Shown piece by piece: positions 7,558 to 14,894 of a stretch of 17,807 bases of DNA; position 1 is the stretch's first letter, and each line of letters begins with the position of its first letter. Source of the DNA: CAVPEV01 sp963703555. GTDB taxonomy: Bacteria; Actinomycetota; Actinomycetes; Actinomycetales; Cellulomonadaceae. Under the pieces are notes generated by a model, which saw only the letters and a list, made by a program, of their open reading frames with translations, did no database searches and was not told where the DNA came from. A program made the position numbers and the translations under genes. The DNA is taken from the NCBI GenBank assembly GCA_963703555.1, contig CAVPEV010000055.1, forward strand, positions 1 through 17,807, written 5' to 3'.

Positions 7558-7949
7558 GACTCGGCGGCCGGGCCCGCTCCACGGACATCGTCCGGACCGG
7601 CGGGGCGATTCGCGTCGGCTGCTCCCGGACAGGTGCCGGCGGGGCCCACGGTGTCGGCAGGGCCGGTCACGTCCGCCAGGTCGACCGCGTCGACCGCGGC
7701 GTCCTCCACCGCCGCGTCCTCGCGCGCACGGTCCGGCAGGAGCCCCCGCTGGGAGCGGCGTCGCGCGTGCGCCGCGAGCGCCGCCGCTGCGGCGTCCCGC
7801 TCGTGCGCCAGCGCGACGTAGGCGATGCCCGCCGCGAGGAACGCAGCCACGACGACTGCCAGCCACACCTGCATGCCGGCCCGCCACAGCAGGCCCGCGC
7901 AGACCACGAGCAGGCCGAGACGCTCCAGGGAGTACCGCAGCACGGGCAC
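7521..7949 (-). CDS. DUF4229 small membrane protein
   Basis: A 142-residue protein with two hydrophobic segments near the N-terminus (about residues 10-24 and 27-47), then HERDAAAAALAAHARRR, then a long Ala/Pro/Gly/Asp-rich tail likely to be disordered. The short MPVLRYSLERLGLLV start and paired helices match DUF4229, a small family often found beside menaquinone or cytochrome maturation genes in actinobacteria. Its function is unknown. The GTG at 7949-7947 lies six bases after TAGGCT, suggesting a leaderless mRNA. The stop (TAG at 7523-7521) is inside the menA coding region on the other strand, so the two genes converge and overlap by 37 bases. The low-complexity tail is the least certain part. 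Confidence 0.75.
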   Translation of the reverse strand: MPVLRYSLERLGLLVVCAGLLWRAGMQVWLAVVVAAFLAAGIAYVALAHERDAAAAALAAHARRRSQRGLLPDRAREDAAVEDAAVDAVDLADVTGPADTVGPAGTCPGAADANRPAGPDDVRGAGPAAESQSARPSPSSRP

Positions 7950-7955
7950 CGGTTC

Positions 7956-7961
7956 AGCCTA
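7956..7961 (-). promoter_or_regulatory. -10 box of a leaderless promoter for the DUF4229 gene
   Basis: On the minus strand TAGGCT is followed by GAACCG (six bases) and the GTG start. The same hexamer with the same spacing occurs 41 bases away on the plus strand in front of the dedA leader ORF. Confidence 0.6.
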
Positions 7962-8002
7962 ACGGGCGTCGCACGCCACGACGGCACGGATCCCCCGCCG
8001 TC

Positions 8003-8008
8003 TAGGCT
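8003..8008 (+). promoter_or_regulatory. -10 box of a leaderless promoter ahead of the dedA leader ORF
   Basis: TAGGCT is followed by CGCCCG (six bases) and a GTG at 8015. That GTG does not open dedA itself but a 12-codon ORF. The first dedA ATG is 35 bases further downstream, in another frame. Confidence 0.55.
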
Positions 8009-8014
8009 CGCCCG

Positions 8015-8053
8015 GTGAGCACCCCCGTCGTGGTTCGCGCCGTCCGCGGATGA
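8015..8053 (+). CDS. Twelve-codon leader ORF coupled to dedA
   Basis: GTG at 8015 reads MSTPVVVRAVRG and ends in TGA (8051-8053), which overlaps the dedA ATG (8050-8052) as ATGA. The GTG stands at leaderless distance from a TAGGCT box, while dedA has no evident Shine-Dalgarno of its own. A simple reading is that ribosomes load on the leaderless GTG and reach dedA by termination-reinitiation. The peptide has no recognisable function. It could instead be chance, with dedA translated from a longer 5' leader. Too short to judge by codon use. Confidence 0.45.
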   Translation: MSTPVVVRAVRG

Positions 8054-8679
8054 GCGGCTTCCTGGCGCAGATCGCCAACGACCCCGCCTGGATGGTCTAC
8101 GCCATCGTCGGCCTGGTCGTGTTCGCGGAGGACGCGCTGTTCGTGGGGTTCGTGGTACCCGGCGAGACCGCCGCGATCCTCGGCGGTGTCGCCGCCAGCC
8201 GCGGTCACGTCGAGGTCGTCACCGTCACGGTGGTCGTCGTCGGAGCGGCGATCCTCGGCGACAGCGTCGGGTACCAGGTGGGACGGCACTGGGGCGTGCA
8301 GCTGCTGGAGGGGAAGGTCTTCGCGCGGCACCGCACGCGGGTGGCCGACGCCCAGGACCTGCTGGCCCGGCGGGGTGGCGCAGCCGTGTTCCTGGGTCGC
8401 TGGGTGGCGTTCTTCCGGGCCGTCATGCCTGCCCTCGCCGGGACCGCGCGGATGCCCTACCGCACCTTCCTCGCCTTCAACGCGGCCGGCGGCATCATCT
8501 GGGGGACGGTCGTCGTCCTCGTCGGCTACGTCGCGGCCGGCTCCTATGCGCAGGTCGAGCGCCAGATCGGGCGCGGTGCCGCGATCGGAGCTGCTGGCGT
8601 CGTCCTCGGTGCGCTGGTGGCGTGGCGGGTCCGCCGCCGCCGCGAGACGCCGTCGTCACCCGACGGGACGGCGCGCTGA
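8050..8679 (+). CDS. DedA-family (SNARE-associated/VTT) membrane protein
   Basis: A 209-residue polytopic protein of the DedA family, whose bacterial members are linked to lipid-carrier (undecaprenyl phosphate) translocation, envelope integrity and proton-dependent phenotypes; the exact substrate here is unknown. Family features: an acidic residue in the first helix region followed by LFVGFVVPGET, then LGDSVGYQVGRHWG, then FLGRWVAFFRAVMPALAGTARM, the Arg- and Pro-containing re-entrant segment, and MPYRTFLAFNAAGGIIWG. The C-terminus is basic (RVRRRR). The ATG overlaps the stop of a 12-codon leader ORF. DUF2252 follows after 70 bases. The assignment to the family is firm; the specific role is not. 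Confidence 0.9.
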   Translation: MSGFLAQIANDPAWMVYAIVGLVVFAEDALFVGFVVPGETAAILGGVAASRGHVEVVTVTVVVVGAAILGDSVGYQVGRHWGVQLLEGKVFARHRTRVADAQDLLARRGGAAVFLGRWVAFFRAVMPALAGTARMPYRTFLAFNAAGGIIWGTVVVLVGYVAAGSYAQVERQIGRGAAIGAAGVVLGALVAWRVRRRRETPSSPDGTAR

Positions 8680-8749
8680 CCGCGGGCGCCACGGCCGGGG
8701 CCGCAGTCCGCACCTTGTCCCCACGCCCGCTCCGGACGACCATCGCGCC

Positions 8750-10165
8750 ATGGACCTGCCCGCAACACCCCTGGCCGCACCCGCCGCTCCGGTGAGCGCA
8801 CTGCCCCTGTCGGCGCACGCCGAGCTGCACCGCGCGCCGGGCACCGACCCGGTGGCCATCCTGCAGGCGCAGGAGGCGACCCGGCTGGCGGACCTGCTCC
8901 CGCTGCGGCACGCGCGCATGGCGGTCAGCCCGTTCACGTTCCTGTGCGGCTCGGCCGCGGTGCTGGCCGCCGACCTGGCCGCTGGGGCGTCCACCGACCT
9001 GACCGTGCAACTGTGCGGGGACGCGCACGTGGCGAACTTCGGGCTGTTCGGCTCCGCGGAGCGCCGGCTGCTGTTCGACTTCGACGACTTCGACGAGACC
9101 TACCCGGGCCCCTTCGAGTGGGACCTCAAGCGGCTGGTGGCCAGCCTCGACGTCGCCGCGCGCGACAACGGATTCGGCCGCAGGGACCGCGCCCGGATCG
9201 TCCGGGGCACGGTCAAGGCGTATGCCCGGGCCATGGCCGGGTTCGCCGACATGTCGACCCTGGACGTCTGGTACGCCCGCGCCGACGTGCACGAGGCTGC
9301 TGCGGTCCTCAGGCACGCCGTCGGGACACCGCCGCGCCGCACGCAGTCCGAGGCAGCAGGCCGTGGCGCGGCCCGAGCCCGCCGGCGCGACGTGCGCCAC
9401 GCTCCGGACCGGCTCACCGAGGTCGTCGGCGGGCGGCGCCGATTCGTGTCCGACCCGCCGTCCCAGGTCCCGCTGACCGAGCTGCTGCCCCCTGCGGACC
9501 AGGACGCGGCGATGGAGGCCGTCCGCGAGATCGTCCAGCGGTACCGCGCCAGCCTGATCAGCGACCGCCGACGTCTGCTCTCCGCCTACCGGGTGATCGA
9601 CGTGGCGCAGCAGGTCGTCGGCGTGGGGTCCGTGGGGACCCGGTGCTGGGTCGCCCTGCTCGCCGGGGTCGACGACGAGGACCTGCTCGTGCTGCAGGTG
9701 AAGGAGGCCGTCCCCGCCGTACTGGCGGCCTACCTGCCGCCGCCGGCACCCTCGGCGGCGTTCTCCCAGCAGGGCGAGCGGGTGGTGGCCGGTCAACGGC
9801 TCATGCAGGCCGCTTCCGACATCGCCCTGGGCTGGTACCGAGCACCGCACTGGCTCGACGGCAACGTGCACGACTTCTCCGTGCGCGAGCTGCGGGACCG
9901 GAAGGGGTCCGCTCGCCTCGAGCGGATGGACCCCGACGCTCTGCGCGACTACGGCAGCCTGTGCGGCCGGACCATGGCCCGCGCGCACGCACGCTCGGGC
10001 GACCGCCGCGCCATCGCGGCGTACCTGCGGGACGGCCGTGACCTCGCCCGCGCGCTGGTCGACTTCGCCGAGGCGGCCGCCGACCGCACCGAGGCCGACC
10101 TCGAGCGCTTCCGGGCCGCGATGGAGGCCGGCCTGCTCAGCACGGGCCGGCGCGCCGGAGCCTGA
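8750..10165 (+). CDS. DUF2252 family protein
   Basis: A 471-residue soluble protein. DUF2252 hallmarks: RMAVSPFTFLCGSAAVLAAD, VQLCGDAHVANFGLF, RRLLFDFDDFDETYPGPFEW, DLKRLVASLDVAARDNGF, then MSTLDVWYAR, and in the second half LLVLQVKEA, GERVVAGQRLMQAASDIALG and DFSVRELRDRKGS. The function is not established. GDAHxxN (D91, H93, N96) followed by DFDDFD resembles the catalytic loop and metal site of aminoglycoside-phosphotransferase-like kinases, so a small-molecule kinase fold is a reasonable inference. The frame is open upstream into dedA; homology and the ATG at 8750 set the start, but neither a good Shine-Dalgarno nor a leaderless box is visible, so the start is less sure. There is no obvious link to the men or ccs genes. 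Confidence 0.85.
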   Translation: MDLPATPLAAPAAPVSALPLSAHAELHRAPGTDPVAILQAQEATRLADLLPLRHARMAVSPFTFLCGSAAVLAADLAAGASTDLTVQLCGDAHVANFGLFGSAERRLLFDFDDFDETYPGPFEWDLKRLVASLDVAARDNGFGRRDRARIVRGTVKAYARAMAGFADMSTLDVWYARADVHEAAAVLRHAVGTPPRRTQSEAAGRGAARARRRDVRHAPDRLTEVVGGRRRFVSDPPSQVPLTELLPPADQDAAMEAVREIVQRYRASLISDRRRLLSAYRVIDVAQQVVGVGSVGTRCWVALLAGVDDEDLLVLQVKEAVPAVLAAYLPPPAPSAAFSQQGERVVAGQRLMQAASDIALGWYRAPHWLDGNVHDFSVRELRDRKGSARLERMDPDALRDYGSLCGRTMARAHARSGDRRAIAAYLRDGRDLARALVDFAEAAADRTEADLERFRAAMEAGLLSTGRRAGA

Positions 10166-10238
10166 CGGGGACTCCCTGCGGCGAGCGCCGCCGCCGACCG
10201 CCGGGCAGCTCGCCCCGGGTGCCGGCGCGCCGGGCGAT

Positions 10239-10244
10239 TACGCT
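10239..10244 (+). promoter_or_regulatory. -10 box of a leaderless promoter for the PLDc_N gene
   Basis: TACGCT is followed by seven bases (GACGACC) and the ATG at 10252, the same hexamer and spacing as at menB. It indicates that the small gene is transcribed independently of DUF2252. Confidence 0.6.
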
Positions 10245-10251
10245 GACGACC

Positions 10252-10554
10252 ATGCTCAGGCTGCTCGCAACCCTGCTCCCGATCGTCCTCGCGGTCTACG
10301 CCGTCATCGACGTGACCCGCAGCGACGAGGAGGAGCGGATGGGCCTGCACCCGGGGATCTGGATCGTCCTCATCGTCGTCGTGCCGGTGCTGGGATCCAT
10401 CGTCTGGATCGCGACGAGCCGGTCCGTGCGCGCACGGCGCGCCCCTGCGCCCGGGTCGGTCCGGCGGTCCGGCCCGACCGCCCCCGACGACGACCCCGAG
10501 TTCCTCCGCCGGCTGGACGAGCAGCACCGCCGCGACCAGGACGACCAGGGCTGA
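10252..10554 (+). CDS. Two-TM protein with a phospholipase D N-terminal-type (PLDc_N) domain
   Basis: A 100-residue protein with two hydrophobic helices (about 2-19 and 36-54), separated by a short stretch containing IDVTRSDEEERMGL, and a cytoplasmic basic and proline-containing tail ending DDDPEFLRRLDEQHRR. The helix pair resembles the N-terminal membrane segment of cardiolipin synthases (PLDc_N), here stand-alone with no catalytic HKD domain. The DDDPEFLRxL tail is common in small actinobacterial proteins of this type, whose function is unknown. The ATG at 10252 is chosen because similarity starts there and it lies at leaderless spacing; the frame is open slightly upstream. It converges on ccsB, 51 bases away. 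Confidence 0.75.
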   Translation: MLRLLATLLPIVLAVYAVIDVTRSDEEERMGLHPGIWIVLIVVVPVLGSIVWIATSRSVRARRAPAPGSVRRSGPTAPDDDPEFLRRLDEQHRRDQDDQG

Positions 10555-10562
10555 CCAGGGCT
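10543..10562. repeat. Two tandem copies of a 10-bp unit at the PLDc_N stop codon
   Basis: GACCAGGGCT occurs twice head to tail (10543-10552 and 10553-10562), followed by GAC. The copy boundary falls inside the TGA stop, so a second TGA in another frame results. It looks like a small replication-slippage duplication with no effect on the protein upstream. Confidence 0.7.
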
Positions 10563-10605
10563 GACGGGCCGCGCCCCCGGGCGGGGCTGGAGGAGCGTCG
10601 GTCCG

Positions 10606-11715
10606 TCACAGGCCCGAGTACGAGTGCAGGCCGCTGACGAACAGGTTGACCAACGTGAAGTTCGCGATCACCGTCGCGTACCCGACGAGGACCAGACCCG
10701 CGGCGCGACGCCCGCTCCAGCCCCGGGTGGACCGGGCGTGCAGGTAGGCGGCGTAGACCACCCAGGCGACGAAGGTGCCGACCTCCTTGGGGTCCCAGCC
10801 CCAGTACCGGCCCCAGGCGTGCTCCGCCCAGATCGACCCGGCGATCAGCGTGAACGTCCACAGCACGAAGCCGACGGCGTTGAGCCGGAAGGACCGGGCC
10901 TCCAGCTCGCGGGCCGACGGCATCTGCTCCAGCCAGCGGAACCGGCGACCGGTGACCCGCCAGCCGTGCAGGCGGCGGCGCACGGCGTCCATCGCGCGCC
11001 ACGGCTCCCCCAGGCGGGACCGGCCGGCGGCCCGGGCGTCCCGTAGCAGCTGGAGCACCGCGACGGCGGCTGCGACGGTGAAGATCCCCGTCGCGGTGAT
11101 CGCCACGCCCACGTGGATGATCAGCCAGTAGCTCTGCAGGGCCGGCTGGACGGCGTCCGCCTTGACGTAGAACGCGTTGAGCGCCAGCACCAGGGCCAGT
11201 ACCGCGCCGCCGCTGACGACCGTGCCGACGAACGCGATCGGGTGCCGGCGCTGGACCAGGCCGAGCACGACCATGACGACGAACGTGCCGACCAGGGTGA
11301 ACTCGTACATGTTCGCCGTCGGCCAGCGGCCGGCCGCCACGCCGCGCAGCACGATCGCCACGCCCAGCAGCACGGTGCCCAGCAGCCCGGTCGATCTGGC
11401 CACACCGCGTGCCCGCGCGCTGGCCGTCGGCCCCGTACCGCCCGCAGCCCCCTGACCTGCGTGCTCGCCCACGTCACGCCACCCGTCGTCCGGCGCGGTG
11501 GCCACGGCGGGGCCGCCCGCCGCGACCGGAGCGCCGTCGGTCCCCACCAGGACCCGGTCACGCACCACCGCGGGGGAGCTCGCGGCGACCGACTGCCGCG
11601 GCCGGGCCGCCCGCTCCGCCACCTGCGCGAGCTGCCCGGCGTACGCCACGAGCGCGATGGTCAGCGCGGTCGCGGCGCCCCACACGAGCACGGTGCTCAG
11701 GTCACCTGGCGTCAT
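10606..11715 (-). CDS. ccsB: CcsB/CcsA-type haem transporter, c-type cytochrome biogenesis (System II)
   Basis: Integral membrane protein that works with ResB to deliver and attach haem to apocytochromes c outside the membrane. The 369-residue product has one N-terminal helix, a poorly conserved Ala/Gly/Pro-rich insert (about 35-105), then several helices. Signature features: RWPTANMYEF, histidines in WLIIHVGVAITATGIF, and the tryptophan-rich haem-binding motif WGRYWGWDPKEVGTFVAWVVY, cited here as WGRYWGWDPKE, with a C-terminus ending VNLFVSGLHSYSGL. The ATG at 11715 follows AGGAGG by nine bases and overlaps the end of resB by 14 bases. It is the last gene of the minus-strand operon. Confidence 0.93.
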   Translation of the reverse strand: MTPGDLSTVLVWGAATALTIALVAYAGQLAQVAERAARPRQSVAASSPAVVRDRVLVGTDGAPVAAGGPAVATAPDDGWRDVGEHAGQGAAGGTGPTASARARGVARSTGLLGTVLLGVAIVLRGVAAGRWPTANMYEFTLVGTFVVMVVLGLVQRRHPIAFVGTVVSGGAVLALVLALNAFYVKADAVQPALQSYWLIIHVGVAITATGIFTVAAAVAVLQLLRDARAAGRSRLGEPWRAMDAVRRRLHGWRVTGRRFRWLEQMPSARELEARSFRLNAVGFVLWTFTLIAGSIWAEHAWGRYWGWDPKEVGTFVAWVVYAAYLHARSTRGWSGRRAAGLVLVGYATVIANFTLVNLFVSGLHSYSGL

Positions 11716-13441
11716 GGTCTGCTGCCTCCTGTCTCACCCGGCTGCCGGGGTCCGGCGACCTCACGCCGTCCGCCGGGGCGGCGATCGCGGTCATCACCTC
11801 GTCGAGCTGTGCCTGCAGGCCGAGGTCGTCGCCCCGGGCCAGCGCGGCGCCGGTGACTACCGTAGGACTTTCGTCCTGGCCCGGCACTGCCCGCACCCAG
11901 ATCCGCCGTCGTGGGACGAACAGCGAGACCGCGAGCCCGGCCGCTGCGGTCAGGGCGAACACCAGCACCCACACCAGCGACGGGTCGTGCCGCAGGTCCA
12001 GCGCGACGAACCGAGGCAGGTCCTCGAAGGTCAGGGAGCCCAGCCCGTCGGGCAGCTCGACCGTCTGGCCCGGACGGATCACCAGGGTCACCGGTGCGCC
12101 GGCCGAGTCGACGGAGCGGACCAGCCCGGACTGGTCGAGCCGGTAGACGTTCTGCGGCACGCCGTCGTCCAGGCCCAGGTCGCCGGACCACACCGACAGC
12201 ACCAGGGCCGGGTCGTCGGCCTGCGGCCCGGCCGACGTCCAGGTGCTGTCGGGCGACCGCCGGGCGGTCGGCAACAGGTCTCCCTGCAGCCCGATCTGCG
12301 GCTGGCCGCCGGTGACGTCCGGCACCTTGACCACGCCACGGGAGGCGTACGTGGCGTCCTGCGGCAGGAACGGCACGGCGCCGGAGAATGCCACGGCGCC
12401 TGCGGCGTCGCGCACCGTGAGGCGTGGCGCATAGCCGTTGCCCTGCAGATAGACCTTTGCGCCCCCGGCGTCGAGCGGGTGGTTGACCTTGATCGTGCGG
12501 GCCTGCGCGGCCGAGCCGGGCTCGGCCACCGTGACGTGCGCGGTGAAGTCCCGCGCGGCACTCGTCACCGGGTCGAACCTCGCGTCGAACCGGTCCAGGG
12601 TGAGTGTGAACGGGACGAGGTCGGCGGCATCGAACCAGCTGCCGGCCTCGAAGGTGTCGTAGTCGGTCTGCGCGTTGGCGAAGCCCCGCCCCTCGACGAT
12701 GATCGCCTGGCCCCGGTAGTGCAGCAGCTGCCCGACCGCCACCGACACCAGCAGCCCGACGAGGGCGAGGTGGAACACGATGTTGCCGGTCTCCCGCAGG
12801 TAGCCGCGCTCGGCCGCCACCGACCAGGCGTGGCCAGGCTCCTCGTGCACGTCGACCCGGAACCGGGGCCACCAGGCCCGCCCGCGCAGGGCGCCGGCCG
12901 CCGCCCGGGCCACCTCCTGCGGAGACCGCTCGCTCGTCCCGGCCGCCCGGGCCGGGAACCGGTCGAACCGCCGGGGGGCGCGCGGCGGCCGGGCGCGCAC
13001 GGAGCGCAGGTGCAGCCGGGTACGCGGCAGGATGCAGCCCACCAGGGAGACGAACAGCAGCAGGTAGACGGCGGAGAACCAGGCCGACGCGTAGACGTCG
13101 AAGAACCCCAGCCGGTCCAGCCAGGGACCGGTCCCCGGGTGGTCGGCGAGGAACTGCGCGACGGCGGCCGGGTCCCGCGGCCGCTGCGGGACGATCGAGC
13201 CGGGCACCGCCGCGACGGCCAGCAGCAGGAGGAGCAGCAGCGCGACCCGCATGCTGGTCAGCTGGCGCCAGGCCCACCGGGCCCAGCCGACCGGGCCCAG
13301 CCGCGGGAGCGCGGCCGACGCGGCCGACGCGGCCGCGCCGTCGCCGACCTCGGCGCCGTCGGCACCGGTGGCGGCCCGGCGCCGCTCGGCGTCCGCCTCG
13401 ACGAGCGCGTCCTCGATGCCCTCGGGCACGTGACCGGCCAT
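11702..13441 (-). CDS. resB: ResB-family cytochrome c biogenesis protein
   Basis: Partner of CcsB in the System II haem-handling complex. The product has 579 residues. A variable Ala/Glu-rich N-terminus (1-45) precedes WRQLTSMRVALLLLLLLAVAA (helix 1 about 64-80), SIVPQRPRD, a second helix near 119-137 (AVYLLLFVSLVGCILPRT), a third in TGNIVFHLALVGLLVSVAVG, a large extracytoplasmic domain with KVNHPLDAGGAKVYLQGNGYAP-type sequence (recognisable from GAKVYLQGNGYAP), and a final helix VWVLVFALTAAAGLAVSLFVP before a cytoplasmic tail. The ATG at 13441 is two bases after the ccdA stop, so expression is probably coupled. A 9-bp tandem repeat codes part of the N-terminal Ala/Ser run. Confidence 0.92.
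   Translation of the reverse strand: MAGHVPEGIEDALVEADAERRRAATGADGAEVGDGAAASAASAALPRLGPVGWARWAWRQLTSMRVALLLLLLLAVAAVPGSIVPQRPRDPAAVAQFLADHPGTGPWLDRLGFFDVYASAWFSAVYLLLFVSLVGCILPRTRLHLRSVRARPPRAPRRFDRFPARAAGTSERSPQEVARAAAGALRGRAWWPRFRVDVHEEPGHAWSVAAERGYLRETGNIVFHLALVGLLVSVAVGQLLHYRGQAIIVEGRGFANAQTDYDTFEAGSWFDAADLVPFTLTLDRFDARFDPVTSAARDFTAHVTVAEPGSAAQARTIKVNHPLDAGGAKVYLQGNGYAPRLTVRDAAGAVAFSGAVPFLPQDATYASRGVVKVPDVTGGQPQIGLQGDLLPTARRSPDSTWTSAGPQADDPALVLSVWSGDLGLDDGVPQNVYRLDQSGLVRSVDSAGAPVTLVIRPGQTVELPDGLGSLTFEDLPRFVALDLRHDPSLVWVLVFALTAAAGLAVSLFVPRRRIWVRAVPGQDESPTVVTGAALARGDDLGLQAQLDEVMTAIAAPADGVRSPDPGSRVRQEAADHDAR
13311..13337. repeat. 9-bp tandem repeat in the resB N-terminal region
   Basis: GCGGCCGAC is repeated twice and followed by a degenerate third unit (GCGGCCGCG). 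It lies in frame in resB and encodes an Ala-Ala-Ser run in the non-conserved N-terminus, so copy-number change would not disturb the frame. Confidence 0.65.
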
Positions 13442-13443
13442 CG

Positions 13444-14253
13444 TCACACCACCGGGACGAACGGGTCGGTGCCGGTGAGCAGGCCCTGCAGCCACCCCGC
13501 CCAGGACTGCCAGGTGCCCGTGACCAGGGCGAGCCCCAGCGCGACGAGCAGGCCGCCGCCCAGCCGCATGATCGCCCGGCGGTGCCGACGGCCGTACGCC
13601 AGCGCTCGCCGACTGCGGCCCAGCCCGAGCGCGACGAGCAGGAACGGCACCCCCAGGCCGAGGCAGAACGCTGCCGACAGCACGCCGCCGCGCAGTGCCG
13701 ACCCACCGTCCAGGGACAGCGCCAGGATCGCGGCGAGCGTGGGACCGATACATGGCGCCCAGCCGATGCCGAAGGTCAGCCCCAGCACCGGCGCGCCCCA
13801 CAGGCCGGCCCGGGCAGGCACGCGCAGCCGGACGTCCTGCTGCAGGAACGGCACCAACCCGACGAAAGCCAACCCCATGACGATGACGAGGACCCCGAGG
13901 ACCCGGGTGAGCGGGTCCTGCCAGCGGACCAGCGCCGCACCGAGCGACCCGGCCAGCACCCCGTAGGCCAGGAACACCGCGGTGAACCCCGCGACGAACA
14001 GGGCGACGCCGGCGAGCAGCCGACCGCGCGCGGGAGCGGTGCCGCGCCCGGCCTGGCTCCCGCCACCGCCCACGGCGGTACCCGACATGCCCCCGAGGTA
14101 GCCCAGGTACCCGGGCACCAGCGGGAGGACGCACGGCGACGCGAAGGAGACCGTCCCGGCGAGCACGGCCACCGGGACGGCCAGCAGCAGCGACCCGGAC
14201 ACGGCCGTCGAGGCGAACGCGGCGCCGATGCCCGCCGTCAGCAGGCCCGTCAC
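13444..14253 (-). CDS. ccdA: CcdA/DsbD-type transmembrane thiol-disulfide reductase
   Basis: Carries reducing equivalents across the membrane to the extracytoplasmic thioredoxin that keeps apocytochrome c haem-binding cysteines reduced. The 269-residue polytopic protein has the two conserved membrane cysteines in SFASPCVLPLVPGYLGYLGG (C41) and FGIGWAPCIGPTLAA (C168). There are about six helices, and a Gly/Ala-rich loop at 58-77 is longer than in compact homologues. A GTG start at 14253-14251 overlaps the tlpA stop as GTGA. It sits between the thioredoxin gene and resB, the usual order in actinobacterial System II operons. Confidence 0.94.
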   Translation of the reverse strand: MTGLLTAGIGAAFASTAVSGSLLLAVPVAVLAGTVSFASPCVLPLVPGYLGYLGGMSGTAVGGGGSQAGRGTAPARGRLLAGVALFVAGFTAVFLAYGVLAGSLGAALVRWQDPLTRVLGVLVIVMGLAFVGLVPFLQQDVRLRVPARAGLWGAPVLGLTFGIGWAPCIGPTLAAILALSLDGGSALRGGVLSAAFCLGLGVPFLLVALGLGRSRRALAYGRRHRRAIMRLGGGLLVALGLALVTGTWQSWAGWLQGLLTGTDPFVPVV

Positions 14254-14894
14254 GGCGCCGCGGTCCCCTCGGCAGACGGGCCGCCATCCTCGGTGAGCAC
14301 GTCGTCGATCATGCCGCTCAGCACGGACCGGTCGGCGCGGCCGAGAACGCGAGCGGCGACCCGGCCCTGCGGGTCGAGCACCACGGTGGTCGGCACGGCC
14401 TGCACCGGGACGGCGCCGGACAGTGCGGCGACGGCCGACCCGTCGGTGTCCAGGATGCTCGGGTAGGGCACCGCGAAGGTGCGCTGGAACGCACCGGCGG
14501 CGCCGGCGTCGTCCGTGCCGTTGATGCCCAGCAGGTGGACGCCGTCGGCGGCGCGGTCCGTGGCCAGCGCAGCGAGGTCACCGGCCTCCGCCCGGCACGG
14601 GGGGCACGCCGCGTACCAGGTGTTGAGCACGACGACGTCGCCGCGCCAGGCGGTCACGTCCTGCACCTGCCCGGCGACGTCGGTGCCGGACAGCTCCACG
14701 GGAGCGCCACGGCCGGCCGGCGGCCAGGTCCGCACCGTCCCGTCGGCCGACCGGTAGCCCTGCTCCGCGACGGCCGTCGCCGCCGGGACCGGCGCGCTGC
14801 TCCCGCAGCCCGCCAGGGTTGCCGCGCCGAGCACGGGCACGACGAGCAGCCCCACCCACCGCCGGGACCGGCGTGCCGGCACTGCGGCGCTCAT
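14250..14894 (-). CDS. TlpA/ResA-like thioredoxin lipoprotein
   Basis: An extracytoplasmic thiol-disulfide oxidoreductase that takes electrons from CcdA and reduces apocytochrome c. The 214-residue product has a basic N-terminus and hydrophobic segment ending in the lipobox TLAGCGS (C30), so it is membrane-anchored. The thioredoxin fold follows, with VVLNTWYAACPPCRAEAGDL containing the active-site CPPC (97-100) and the cis-proline in VQAVPTTVVLDPQGRVAAR (P168). The usual tryptophan before the CxxC is replaced by the WYAAC arrangement. The ATG at 14894 overlaps the upstream phosphatase stop as ATGA, and the stop overlaps the ccdA GTG, so the three genes are translationally linked. Called TlpA/ResA-like because the two names cannot be separated by sequence alone. 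Confidence 0.92.
   Translation of the reverse strand: MSAAVPARRSRRWVGLLVVPVLGAATLAGCGSSAPVPAATAVAEQGYRSADGTVRTWPPAGRGAPVELSGTDVAGQVQDVTAWRGDVVVLNTWYAACPPCRAEAGDLAALATDRAADGVHLLGINGTDDAGAAGAFQRTFAVPYPSILDTDGSAVAALSGAVPVQAVPTTVVLDPQGRVAARVLGRADRSVLSGMIDDVLTEDGGPSAEGTAAP

Noticed and set aside
8682..8730. 7-bp complement GCGGGCG/CGCCCGC between dedA and DUF2252
   Set aside because: A 35-base loop and no U-tract; expected by chance in such GC-rich DNA.
10572..10591. Possible hairpin GCCCC/GGGGC between the PLDc_N gene and ccsB
   Set aside because: Only five base pairs with a five-base loop and no U-tract. Convergent genes make a terminator plausible here, but the sequence does not show a convincing one.
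11498..13966. Open frame of 822 codons on the plus strand opposite ccsB, resB and ccdA
   Set aside because: Antisense shadow of three recognised genes; composition is typical of a GC-rich non-coding frame.
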